A DNA stretch of 8,125 nt from positions 15,634 through 23,758 of the forward strand of contig MSXT01000061.1 of the NCBI GenBank assembly GCA_002083595.1, read 5' to 3'. A program made the translations under genes and the position numbers. Each line of letters starts with the position of its first letter. The stretch's first letter is position 1. A model generated the notes under the pieces. It was not told the origin of the DNA and ran no database searches. It saw only the letters and a list, made by a program, of their open reading frames with translations. Shown here in pieces: positions 1 to 5,921 of the stretch. Source of the stretch: Proteobacteria bacterium ST_bin16. Its GTDB lineage: Bacteria; Pseudomonadota; Gammaproteobacteria; Burkholderiales; Nitrosomonadaceae.

Positions 1-521
1 TGCACAGAAATTTTTATAATTTTATATATTTATTATTTTTATATATCAATTATCTGCATTTCAATTCTAAAGCATAATATCAGATTTATCTGACAACATA
101 CCAGCTAACCTTCTAAGGCCCTTAATTTTATCAATGGTATTTGATACCTTCTGTGCGATGTCACACACAATCAGAAAGTTAAGCTGACTCCAGAATTTGG
201 AATGGTTTGATCAGAAAATTACCAGCAGCATCAAGGTAATCCACGCAGACAAGACAAATCCAATCTCTGGTTTGTCATTGATGCAAGATTTGAAGTATTA
301 CGTTTCAACACCCTGCTTTGCTCAGAGAAATACTTAATAACAAGTGAGTGTCATAACTGACATAGTCTAATGAATCGGTCCGGCATGGATAACGATATCA
401 ATATCCACTCAAATGATTAATCTTTAAATCAATTATATAAATATAGCATCAATAGAAATTTCCGGTGATTTTTCCTATAGTCAGCTAAACTTACTAAAAC
501 TTGAAATTTGCAGACCATAAA
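1..521. other. AT-rich intergenic region, no supported gene
   Basis: No reading frame here has a start, a ribosome binding site and a plausible protein together. The first 60 bases are almost pure A/T. Small palindromes are visible at 80-93 (TCAGAT-TT-ATCTGA) and 136-148 (GGTAT-TTG-ATACC), both short enough to be chance. The minus strand is open from about 210 to 67 (47 codons ending in TAG), but no start codon lies near its upstream end, so at best it is a decayed gene end. The 5' untranslated region and promoter of the DUF3617 gene should lie in the last 100 bases, where the sequence is too A/T-rich to choose a -10 box. Confidence 0.6.
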
Positions 522-1079
522 ATGACTTTGAAAAGGAAATGTGAAGGATCCATGCATCAAATTATTATTTCAATCTTGTTTACCCTGATGACAGTTACTT
601 CCAGCATGGCTCACCAGCACATCCGTCCAGGGCTATGGGAAATCACCACTCGCTCCGATCTGCTGGCATTAGTGCCTCATATTCCTTCGGAACAGATGCA
701 GCAATTGCATGACCTTGCCAGTCGCTATGGTTTTAAATTGCCCAAAATAGAGAACGGGGCAGCTGCAGCAAAAATCTGCATCACCCCGGAAATGGCCAAA
801 CAAGAAATTCCCGTATATTTTTACGAGAATCGTTCCGGTTGCACGGTACAGAATGCAACGCGCAAGGGTAACAATTACCAGTTGGAGCTCGTTTGCTCAA
901 ACCAATATTTTCAGGGAGATGGAGTGGCGCAAGGTACTTTCACCAGTCCGGAAAGCTTTTCAGGAAATACAGAATTCGACAGTACCGTGGGCGGCACCCC
1001 GATGCATGCTTCGGCAGAAACGCAAGGGCGCTGGATTGGCGAGCACTGTACTGCTGTTAATCCTTTAACCGTAAGATAA
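522..1079 (+). CDS. DUF3617-family secreted (periplasmic) protein
   Basis: This encodes about 185 residues with an N-terminal signal peptide: a basic start (KRK), a hydrophobic run IIISILFTLMTV, and a likely cleavage after SSMA. The mature part opens with HIRPGLWEITT, the hallmark of DUF3617 proteins. It keeps four cysteines (about residues 86, 107, 125 and 176) and ends with GRWIGEHC, the usual closing motif of the family. These proteins are typically periplasmic with no known biochemical role. Start choice is uncertain. The frame is open from a TTG at 501; the ATG at 522 gives the basic signal-peptide start; the ATG at 552 has GAAGGA before it, but spaced only 3 bases away, and would leave a signal peptide with no Lys or Arg. 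The gene is monocistronic and converges on a PEP-CTERM gene. Confidence 0.85.
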   Translation: MTLKRKCEGSMHQIIISILFTLMTVTSSMAHQHIRPGLWEITTRSDLLALVPHIPSEQMQQLHDLASRYGFKLPKIENGAAAAKICITPEMAKQEIPVYFYENRSGCTVQNATRKGNNYQLELVCSNQYFQGDGVAQGTFTSPESFSGNTEFDSTVGGTPMHASAETQGRWIGEHCTAVNPLTVR

Positions 1080-1106
1080 AAAAGAAAATTTACTGAGAGA
1101 TTGTGA

Positions 1107-1129
1107 TGGCATGACCAAATGTCATGCCA
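1107..1129. repeat. Perfect hairpin between convergent genes
   Basis: TGGCATGAC and GTCATGCCA form a perfect 9 bp stem around the loop CAAAT. It can grow by two further pairs past one bulged A. No T-run follows on either strand, so it is not a classical intrinsic terminator, but it lies in the 3' untranslated part of the DUF3617 transcript and may protect or pause it. Confidence 0.6.
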
Positions 1130-1156
1130 CAGGGAGCGTGAGTATTTGACACCATC

Positions 1157-1191
1157 GCTATTACAGTACGTGCAATGTAATAGCTTATTTT
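1157..1191 (+). terminator. Likely rho-independent terminator of the DUF3617 gene
   Basis: GCTATTACA and TGTAATAGC form a perfect 9 bp stem (1157-1165 with 1176-1184) around a 10-base loop, followed at once by TTATTTTCT. The stem is only moderately GC-rich, so termination strength is uncertain. The T-tract overlaps the end of the convergent PEP-CTERM gene. On the minus strand no T-run follows the hairpin. Confidence 0.55.
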
Positions 1192-1793
1192 CTGCGTCGT
1201 GCGATTAAACCCAGAAAAATCAGTCCAGATAACAACATGGCATAGACTTGCGGTTCTGGGACCGGAGAAATAGGCATATTGAACGCCGCGCCGCCAAAAA
1301 TCGCGACATCGCCTTTGGTTGAGGCGGGATTATGCAGGCCAAGTTGTACAATTCTTAACGAATGTACAATGGAATCCAGTTCGGTGACCACTAAAATCCG
1401 GTTTCCTCCGTGGTACATATCATAGGTGCCGACATCAATGCCATCCACAAAAAACTGTGCAAAGCCATCATTATGATCTCCGGCCATAACGAAACCGACA
1501 CTGTTGCTGGCTACCGAAAATGAAGTAGCCGCTTGACTGGTTCCGGGAATGCCAGCGGCCGAATCATCAAACAACCACAATTCCCGTATTCCGCGGCCGC
1601 CTGTTGGTCCATCACCGGTGACAGTCCAATCGATTCCGCCTTTTCCGGCATTTCTATATTCAATAACCGGATTCCCATCGATATTCAATGGATTTCCATT
1701 ACGCTCCGCTGCACCTAAAGGAATCCACTCTACGGAAAAAGCAGATGCGTGTGAACTGAGCAACAGTAGTGTAATTACTAAAATTCGTGTCAT
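1185..1793 (-). CDS. PEP-CTERM sorting-signal protein (exported)
   Basis: A 202-residue exported protein. The N-terminus is a signal peptide (ILVITLLLLSS, cleavage likely after residue 18 in HASA). The C-terminus is a textbook PEP-CTERM tripartite signal: VPEP at residues 178-181, a hydrophobic helix at about 184-198, and the basic tail ARRRK. In this system an exosortase (EpsH/XrtA type) recognises the signal and processes the protein at the envelope, usually in bacteria that make exopolysaccharide. No exosortase gene lies in the window. The body (about 150 residues, rich in Gly, Asn and Asp, predicted beta-type) matches no domain I can name. The start is well supported: GGAG sits 7 bases before the ATG. 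It appears monocistronic. Confidence 0.88.
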   Translation of the reverse strand: MTRILVITLLLLSSHASAFSVEWIPLGAAERNGNPLNIDGNPVIEYRNAGKGGIDWTVTGDGPTGGRGIRELWLFDDSAAGIPGTSQAATSFSVASNSVGFVMAGDHNDGFAQFFVDGIDVGTYDMYHGGNRILVVTELDSIVHSLRIVQLGLHNPASTKGDVAIFGGAAFNMPISPVPEPQVYAMLLSGLIFLGLIARRRK

Positions 1794-1889
1794 TTTCTAT
1801 CTCCGATAACAAACAATACAGTTCAATCAGTGGCAAACACATCAAACTTGAAAAAATAACTGCTTTCTCACAATAAAAGCTAATAAGTT

Positions 1890-1919
1890 TAAATACCTAA
1901 AACTTTAATCTTCTTTCAA
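1890..1919 (-). promoter_or_regulatory. Candidate sigma70-type promoter for the PEP-CTERM gene
   Basis: Read on the minus strand, TTGAAA (1919-1914) is followed after 18 bases by TATTTA (1895-1890). This would give a leader of roughly 90 bases before the PEP-CTERM ATG. Both boxes are imperfect and the region is A/T-rich, so chance is a real possibility. I saw no convincing sigma54 (TGGCAC-N5-TTGC) element, although PEP-CTERM genes in some bacteria are controlled that way. Confidence 0.3.
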
Positions 1920-2053
1920 AGATACAGTATAGATTTGTTATTTTATTAAAACTATGAGCAATTATTACCTTTTTGTTAGGACATCCGTATCACCTGATCC
2001 GGTACATTTGTAACGATGCCTCAAAACTATAATAAGGATTATTAACTCGATAC

Positions 2054-2107
2054 TTGAATTCAATTTCAAGAATACAGAGGGATTTCCCTGTTATTTCTGG
2101 AATTCAA
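2054..2107. repeat. Inverted repeat with 8 bp outer arms
   Basis: TTGAATTC (2054-2061) and GAATTCAA (2100-2107) are perfect inverted copies 38 bases apart. Between them a smaller AGGG-ATTT-CCCT hairpin sits near the centre, so the whole stretch could form a branched stem. Most of the outer arm is itself palindromic (TTGAATTCAA), which weakens the case for a functional long hairpin. Confidence 0.35.
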
Positions 2108-2284
2108 AAGCACAACTTGTCCAAACCAGAAAATTATACTGAATGAGTGAATTCCATCCATTTTGATGGTTGGGTTTCGATCTCAATGTATAAAACACAA
2201 TGCCTGATAAGTTTAGCGTGAAACCTGAAAATCTGATTGGAACCTTGGGTATACTAATTTGCCCAATATGGGTAATCCATTTTA

Positions 2285-2307
2285 TTTAGACAGCGGCGAA
2301 GTCTAAA
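2285..2307. repeat. 7 bp dyad TTTAGAC/GTCTAAA
   Basis: TTTAGAC (2285-2291) and GTCTAAA (2301-2307) are perfect inverted arms around the 9-base loop AGCGGCGAA, which is locally GC-rich in an A/T-rich setting. No T-run follows. It lies about 40 bases before a possible small membrane ORF, so it could be an operator or an RNA leader hairpin, but nothing confirms that. Confidence 0.35.
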
Positions 2308-2347
2308 CAAGATACGAAAATTTGAAAAACTAATCTACCCTTTTTAA

Positions 2348-2449
2348 ATGAAAATTATCTTGGAATTAATCATATTTATTGTTGTTTTAAATATTTTTTT
2401 CAAAATATTTGCGGAAATACTCGGCGGCATGATTAAAACAGGCATCTGA
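2348..2449 (+). CDS. Possible 33-residue single-pass membrane peptide
   Basis: ATG to TGA gives 33 residues: a start MKIILELIIFIVVLNIFF running as one hydrophobic helix (about residues 3-26), then a short tail GGMIKTGI. The pattern of a Lys near the start, a long aliphatic helix and a small polar tail resembles known bacterial small membrane proteins. There is no clear Shine-Dalgarno sequence (the upstream bases are CTACCCTTTTTAA). A/T-rich DNA easily yields Ile/Phe/Leu-rich frames by chance. No family recognised. Confidence 0.25.
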   Translation: MKIILELIIFIVVLNIFFKIFAEILGGMIKTGI

Positions 2450-2509
2450 GATCAACTGATTGCTTAAGTATCGTTTATAAGCACATCAAAATAAAATGAA
2501 AGTAAAAAT

Positions 2510-2546
2510 AAAAAAGCCGGTGTTCTCAACTTTATAGAACACCGGC
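2510..2546 (-). terminator. Strong rho-independent terminator (leftward)
   Basis: GCCGGTGTTCT (2516-2526) and AGAACACCGGC (2536-2546) form a perfect 11 bp GC-rich stem around a 9-base loop. On the minus strand the stem is followed directly by TTTTTTATTTTTA; on the plus strand no T-run follows. It therefore ends leftward transcription, presumably of the deaminase/DUF2798 transcript or of a shorter RNA starting between 2550 and 2866. Confidence 0.85.
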
Positions 2547-2564
2547 AAAATATAAAGAGTAAAA

Positions 2565-2777
2565 CTAATGAATACGACTGACAGACTTTACTTTCGATAA
2601 AAGAAAGGAGTATGACACAGAAAGATACTTCTTATTACACTTTGATAGTTTGCGATCTAATTTTAATGTACTTTCAGAAGATTTTGCTCGGTATTTGAAC
2701 CCAGTATAAAATTTATGACCGCAATAATCCCAAGCAAATGAGCAAAGGACGCGCATCGTACCAAGCGAGTACAACAA
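2565..2777 (-). CDS. Doubtful small ORF before the terminator
   Basis: An open frame of 70 residues from a TTG, or 63 from the ATG at 2756, ends 18 bases before the strong leftward terminator. That position is what one expects for a last gene in a transcript. The protein is Lys/Ser-rich with three Cys in the ATG-started form, has no membrane helix or motif I know, and lacks a clear ribosome binding site. The opposite strand also has fairly open short frames here, so coding cannot be decided by eye. An untranslated 3' tail or a small RNA would fit as well. Confidence 0.2.
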   Translation of the reverse strand: MLYSLGTMRVLCSFAWDYCGHKFYTGFKYRAKSSESTLKLDRKLSKCNKKYLSVSYSFLLSKVKSVSRIH

Positions 2778-2866
2778 TGACTATTGGTGAATCTATTGTT
2801 TTTACATAAGGGAAACCATTAGATCTTGTGCGGCAAAGCACGATCACATTAATCAGAATACGATGA

Positions 2867-3088
2867 TCAATGCAGCATGGACTCCACCACTCGCCGATAC
2901 ACCGGTGAAAGCAGCAACAAAAGCGCAAAGCCGATTGGAAAAGCAATACCCCATGAATACAGCCATTCTTCGACAAAAGCTCCGGAAAAACCAAGATTCA
3001 CTGCGGTGACAGTGGCCGAAACGCAGCCAGTCATTGTCGCCGACATAATGAAACAATACAGGCAATGTGCTAGAAATTTTTGTTTCAT
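2867..3088 (-). CDS. DUF2798-family small membrane protein
   Basis: A 73-residue protein with two membrane helices (about residues 8-30 and 44-62). The pattern matches DUF2798 proteins: a first helix ending in a Thr/Ala-rich stretch and NLGF, then a loop with a conserved aromatic-rich FVEEWLYSW, a second helix FPIGFALLLLLSP, and a basic RR at its end. Members are typically 70-90 residues and of unknown function in the inner membrane, so this looks full length. The start ATG has no clear Shine-Dalgarno sequence. It lies 82 bases downstream of the deaminase gene on the same strand and may share its transcript; a palindrome CTTTGC-T-GCAAAG (3124-3136) lies between them. A longer overlapping frame on the opposite strand is its shadow. 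Confidence 0.75.
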   Translation of the reverse strand: MKQKFLAHCLYCFIMSATMTGCVSATVTAVNLGFSGAFVEEWLYSWGIAFPIGFALLLLLSPVYRRVVESMLH

Positions 3089-3123
3089 GTCAGTTTTATC
3101 TATATCGAATGTTCGGAATTACG

Positions 3124-3136
3124 CTTTGCTGCAAAG
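3124..3136. repeat. Short palindrome between deaminase and DUF2798 genes
   Basis: CTTTGC and GCAAAG face each other around one T. The loop is too small for an RNA hairpin without opening a pair, so if it matters it is more likely a protein-binding half-site pair in front of the DUF2798 gene. Confidence 0.25.
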
Positions 3137-3170
3137 TCTGATCTGTAAAATCACGTAAAAATATCATAAT

Positions 3171-3767
3171 TTAACCGCAATGGTTCTGCCCGGCGCATAA
3201 ATGACTGTTATAAATTTCCCCACGATAGCTTTGTAACACTTTAATCGCCTCAGGACGCATCACCTCTCGCGTCACGTGAATGCCGTTTTGCCGCAACTCT
3301 GCTTCCCAGTTCAACGAGCGTGGTCCTTCGTTAAAACCGATCGCTTGCGCGTCCTCGGAATGCGCGCCGCAGACAAGTGCAGCAACACCGCTCCATAATA
3401 ATACGCCCAAACACTGGCAACACGGCTCTACACTGGTTACCAGTTCAAACGAACCGTGACTGGCCAGCTCGTAACTACCCAGCAATTGTTCCGCTAAAGC
3501 CAGCGCCATAACCTCCGCATGCAACAATGAAGACTTTCCCGGCACAACCCAATTGACACCGGGCGCAATAAGCTCATGCGTGCGCTGATCAAAAATAGCG
3601 GCAGCAAACGGCCCTCCGCCATGCTCCACATTGGTGCGCGCCAGATCGATAACCAGCGCCATTCGCTGGTTTATTTCAGGAAAAGTCCGCGGAATACCGG
3701 CAGCCCAAGTATTGAGCCAATCCGGTATCGGCAGTTCGATAGTGGTCCAGTGTTTCACAGCGCGCAT
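3171..3767 (-). CDS. Nucleoside deaminase, cytidine-deaminase-like fold
   Basis: A 198-residue cytosolic zinc hydrolase of the CDA/guanine-deaminase/TadA superfamily, which removes an amino group from a nucleobase or nucleoside. The core is visible: GGGPFAAAIFD (about 50-60), the zinc/catalytic motif HAEVMAL (zinc ligand His83, proton-shuttling Glu85), and PCCQC (zinc ligands Cys116 and Cys119), followed by the usual strand and the GFNEGP stretch. It has about 30 extra N-terminal residues and a Cys-containing C-terminal tail relative to a minimal TadA (about 150-170 residues). The substrate cannot be read off; it is not a clear tRNA adenosine deaminase. ATG 3767 is the first sensible start, though it lacks a strong Shine-Dalgarno sequence. 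It is divergent from the large membrane protein gene, and a dyad lies 17-41 bases before the start. Confidence 0.88.
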   Translation of the reverse strand: MRAVKHWTTIELPIPDWLNTWAAGIPRTFPEINQRMALVIDLARTNVEHGGGPFAAAIFDQRTHELIAPGVNWVVPGKSSLLHAEVMALALAEQLLGSYELASHGSFELVTSVEPCCQCLGVLLWSGVAALVCGAHSEDAQAIGFNEGPRSLNWEAELRQNGIHVTREVMRPEAIKVLQSYRGEIYNSHLCAGQNHCG

Positions 3768-3783
3768 TCAATAAAAATGCCTA

Positions 3784-3808
3784 GACTAACAGATACAATT
3801 TGTTAGTC
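3784..3808. promoter_or_regulatory. 8+8 bp dyad upstream of the deaminase, possible operator
   Basis: GACTAACA (3784-3791) and TGTTAGTC (3801-3808) are perfect inverted arms around 9 bases. On the minus strand a TTGACC box at 3822-3817 followed after 18 bases by TTGTAT (3798-3793) could be the deaminase promoter, which would put the dyad around its -10 box, a typical repressor position. The -10 match is poor, so an RNA hairpin in the leader is an alternative. Confidence 0.4.
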
Positions 3809-3827
3809 CAGAGTTCGGTCAAAATTT

Positions 3828-3918
3828 AGCTGGTTTTGAATTAAAATAAGAAACTTTTCAACGCAACGAATCACAACTTGACAGTCCCTGACCGGATCAA
3901 GTCTACTATCAACCAGCT
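3828..3918. repeat. Inverted AGCTGGTT/AACCAGCT arms around the promoter
   Basis: AGCTGGTT (3828-3835) and AACCAGCT (3911-3918) are perfect inverted 8-mers, 75 bases apart, bracketing the candidate promoter of the large membrane protein gene. The spacing is long for a simple operator and chance is possible. Confidence 0.25.
3878..3907 (+). promoter_or_regulatory. Candidate promoter of the membrane protein-ybaL cluster
   Basis: A perfect -35 box TTGACA (3878-3883) is followed after 18 bases by TCTACT (3902-3907), a four-of-six match to the -10 consensus. Transcription would start about 70 bases before the first gene. Inverted hexamers ACTTGA and TCAAGT (3876-3881 and 3897-3902) overlap both boxes and could bind a regulator. 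Confidence 0.42.
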
Positions 3919-3984
3919 TTTAAATTTATTAATCCGCCCTGCTGCGAAGCATTTATCCCCAGTTGTCAATCATGAAGGAATCAC

Positions 3985-5886
3985 GTGGTGTTCTCTGCAC
4001 TTAAAAGCTTTAGTTTTGTGAGGTTTATCGTTTATCTGGCTTTTGCCGCAAGCTGGCTGGCATTTGCGTATTTCTTGGGCCGGTTGATTCCGGACCGGCA
4101 GTTGTGGTTCGCTTTATTAGTGACCCTGTTATTTGGTTTACCGATTTACGTTGCGGCAATTTATGCGGTGACGATTGAAAGAATTTATTTGTCCAGCCAA
4201 TTCAAAAAACTGGGCATGCTGCACTGGTTCTTTACCCGGCGGATTCTGTCGTATATCGGGTGGTTGTTGTGGTCGGTTGTCTTCGCTTTTCTGCTGTTGT
4301 TTTATCTCGGTTCCGCTGAAAAACAGGAATGGGTTGTATTCTTTGCCGCCATTCCGGTTTTTGCCGTCATTTATGCGGTTTTCTATCCCATCGCGGCACG
4401 TGAATACAAACCCTACATTGCTGTGCATAAATCGCTGGCTTGGTCGCGCTGGGCGACCGCATTAACCATGGCGGTATTTTTTGTCTTATTTGTCGATCAA
4501 AGTGATGCGAACCGTCAGTATGCATCGTTAACGGAAGCCATTGCGCAAGAAAGCCTACGGCTGGATGGCACCACGAACAGCATCTTGATTCTTGAGACCA
4601 ACCGGCTGCTGGGTTTCATCGAAGGCTTGAAGCGTTACGCGCTGGGCAGTCTGCATTCACTGAACGACCTGCTTTATCTCGGCGCCGTTTTCTTCGGCAG
4701 CTTGCTGTTTTTTTATAATGTGGCGTTGGGGATTTCCAGTTTCATGGTGCCCTTATCGGAATACCGCCGTGTATTTGCACCACTGCACGATAGTGATGAA
4801 CCACCCGCCGTTTCACCATGGGCGTGGGCAATCACCTCGGCGTTTGCCACTTTTTTTGTTTTCTTTATCTATGTGCCGTCGACGGTCTATGTCGATGCCT
4901 GGTTGCGCTCCAACCCCGAGACTATTGAAGAAATCCACGCTTCACGGCAGGTTGTCGTGCAAAAAGTGGAAATGATCGGTGATGAATACTACAAGCCTGG
5001 AACCGCCGCACAGATTGAACAAGCCTATCTCGATAGCCTCAGCAAGATGGAAGCATCGCTGGGAAAACTGCGCGAAACCACTGGCACCGGTTTTCAGCAA
5101 ATGACCGACAACGTCGATGCCTATCTCGATTGGTATTACAGCCTGCCGGGCGAATATGAGCGAATCGTGGCGTTGGCAACCGGCGTGCTGGAAAATTGGA
5201 TGGCTGAAAAACTGCAAAACTATCTCATGAAAGGCAATGTATTCGGTCCTGTACAACATTCCATCGAAGAAGTTTTGCAGAGTAATCAGCAGTTACGCAG
5301 CGAACATATGCAGAAAGTGGAACAGATTCTGGCCGAGAATCGCGTTGAGCGTCTCGATAATTCCCAGCTTGAAGTCGTACGGCACGCTTCCTTGAGTGCA
5401 CTCAAGGAGCCGCCGGCGCATAGCGTAATCGTCAATCTGGAAAACCGCATGCTGATCTCCGGCGGCATCGGCACCGCCGGTGCGATTACCGGCGCCATTG
5501 CCGGCAAAATCACCGCCAAAGTGGCCGGAAAAGGCATTATCAAGCTCGGCGCGCAAGCCCTGATCAAAGTAACCGCCGGTAAAGCGGTCAGTGCTTTGGG
5601 CGGTGCCGCGGCCGGTGCTGCAACGGGAGCCGCATTGGGATCGTTCATTCCCGGCATCGGCACAGCCATCGGCGCGGCTATCGGTGGTATCATTGGCGGC
5701 ATCACCATTGGTTTAACTGTCGAAAAGCTCCTCCTGATGCTGGAAGAAGCTTTTTCACGCGAAGAATTTAAACTTCAAATCCTGCAAGCGATCGAAGAAG
5801 AACGCATCGAATTTGAAAAATTCTTGAACACACCGGCGTTGTCGGATAAAACTCCCGGCGACACCGTTACAATTGAAACACCCTGA
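3985..5886 (+). CDS. Polytopic membrane protein with periplasmic helical domain and glycine zipper
   Basis: A 633-residue inner-membrane protein that I cannot assign to a named family. Seven hydrophobic helices are visible at about 12-32, 40-62, 88-108, 116-136, 153-171, 228-256 and 280-304. By the positive-inside rule (the ERIYLSSQFKK, REYKPYIAVHK and SEYRR loops cytoplasmic) the rest lies in the periplasm. Residues 310-480 are mostly polar helix with coiled-coil-like stretches and a distinctive YLDWYYSLPGEYERI segment (380-394). Residues 491-578 are a Gly/Ala-rich hydrophobic region with many GxxxG repeats that could form a membrane hairpin, ending in a charged helix (580-616). The start is GTG at 3985 or 3988, with AAGGA at 3975-3979. 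It is first in a rightward cluster, 35 bases before ybaL. Its role is unknown; a transport partner or envelope sensor is only inference. Confidence 0.85.
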   Translation: MVFSALKSFSFVRFIVYLAFAASWLAFAYFLGRLIPDRQLWFALLVTLLFGLPIYVAAIYAVTIERIYLSSQFKKLGMLHWFFTRRILSYIGWLLWSVVFAFLLLFYLGSAEKQEWVVFFAAIPVFAVIYAVFYPIAAREYKPYIAVHKSLAWSRWATALTMAVFFVLFVDQSDANRQYASLTEAIAQESLRLDGTTNSILILETNRLLGFIEGLKRYALGSLHSLNDLLYLGAVFFGSLLFFYNVALGISSFMVPLSEYRRVFAPLHDSDEPPAVSPWAWAITSAFATFFVFFIYVPSTVYVDAWLRSNPETIEEIHASRQVVVQKVEMIGDEYYKPGTAAQIEQAYLDSLSKMEASLGKLRETTGTGFQQMTDNVDAYLDWYYSLPGEYERIVALATGVLENWMAEKLQNYLMKGNVFGPVQHSIEEVLQSNQQLRSEHMQKVEQILAENRVERLDNSQLEVVRHASLSALKEPPAHSVIVNLENRMLISGGIGTAGAITGAIAGKITAKVAGKGIIKLGAQALIKVTAGKAVSALGGAAAGAATGAALGSFIPGIGTAIGAAIGGIIGGITIGLTVEKLLLMLEEAFSREEFKLQILQAIEEERIEFEKFLNTPALSDKTPGDTVTIETP

Positions 5887-5921
5887 AGTTCAAGCCAATA
5901 AACCATAACCTTGGGATTTGA

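Larger units (their letters stand above)
1810..2347. other. AT-rich intergenic region with a few inverted repeats
   Basis: No gene is supported in this stretch: stop codons are frequent in all frames. It holds the likely PEP-CTERM promoter at its left end, an imperfect long inverted repeat at 2054-2107, a short dyad CCATC-CATTTT-GATGG around 2157-2172, and a 7 bp dyad at 2285-2307. No terminal repeats or transposase remnants were recognised. Confidence 0.6.

Noticed and set aside
67..210. Minus-strand frame of 47 codons ending in TAG that reads like a protein C-terminus.
   Set aside because: No start codon or ribosome binding site near its upstream end, an in-frame stop just before it, and no recognisable family; in A/T-rich DNA this length can arise by chance.
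2571..2708. Plus-strand short frame of about 45 codons (with YDTERYFLLHFDSL) opposite the doubtful minus-strand ORF.
   Set aside because: No in-frame start codon, stops on both sides, and the terminator next to it serves the other strand.
2877..3158. Plus-strand 93-codon frame over the DUF2798 gene.
   Set aside because: The opposite frame has a clear family match and two membrane helices; this frame is its shadow and has no motif.
3972..4004. ATG frame of 10 codons overlapping the start of the large membrane protein gene.
   Set aside because: It contains the likely Shine-Dalgarno sequence of the real gene and has none of its own; a leader peptide cannot be excluded but nothing supports it.
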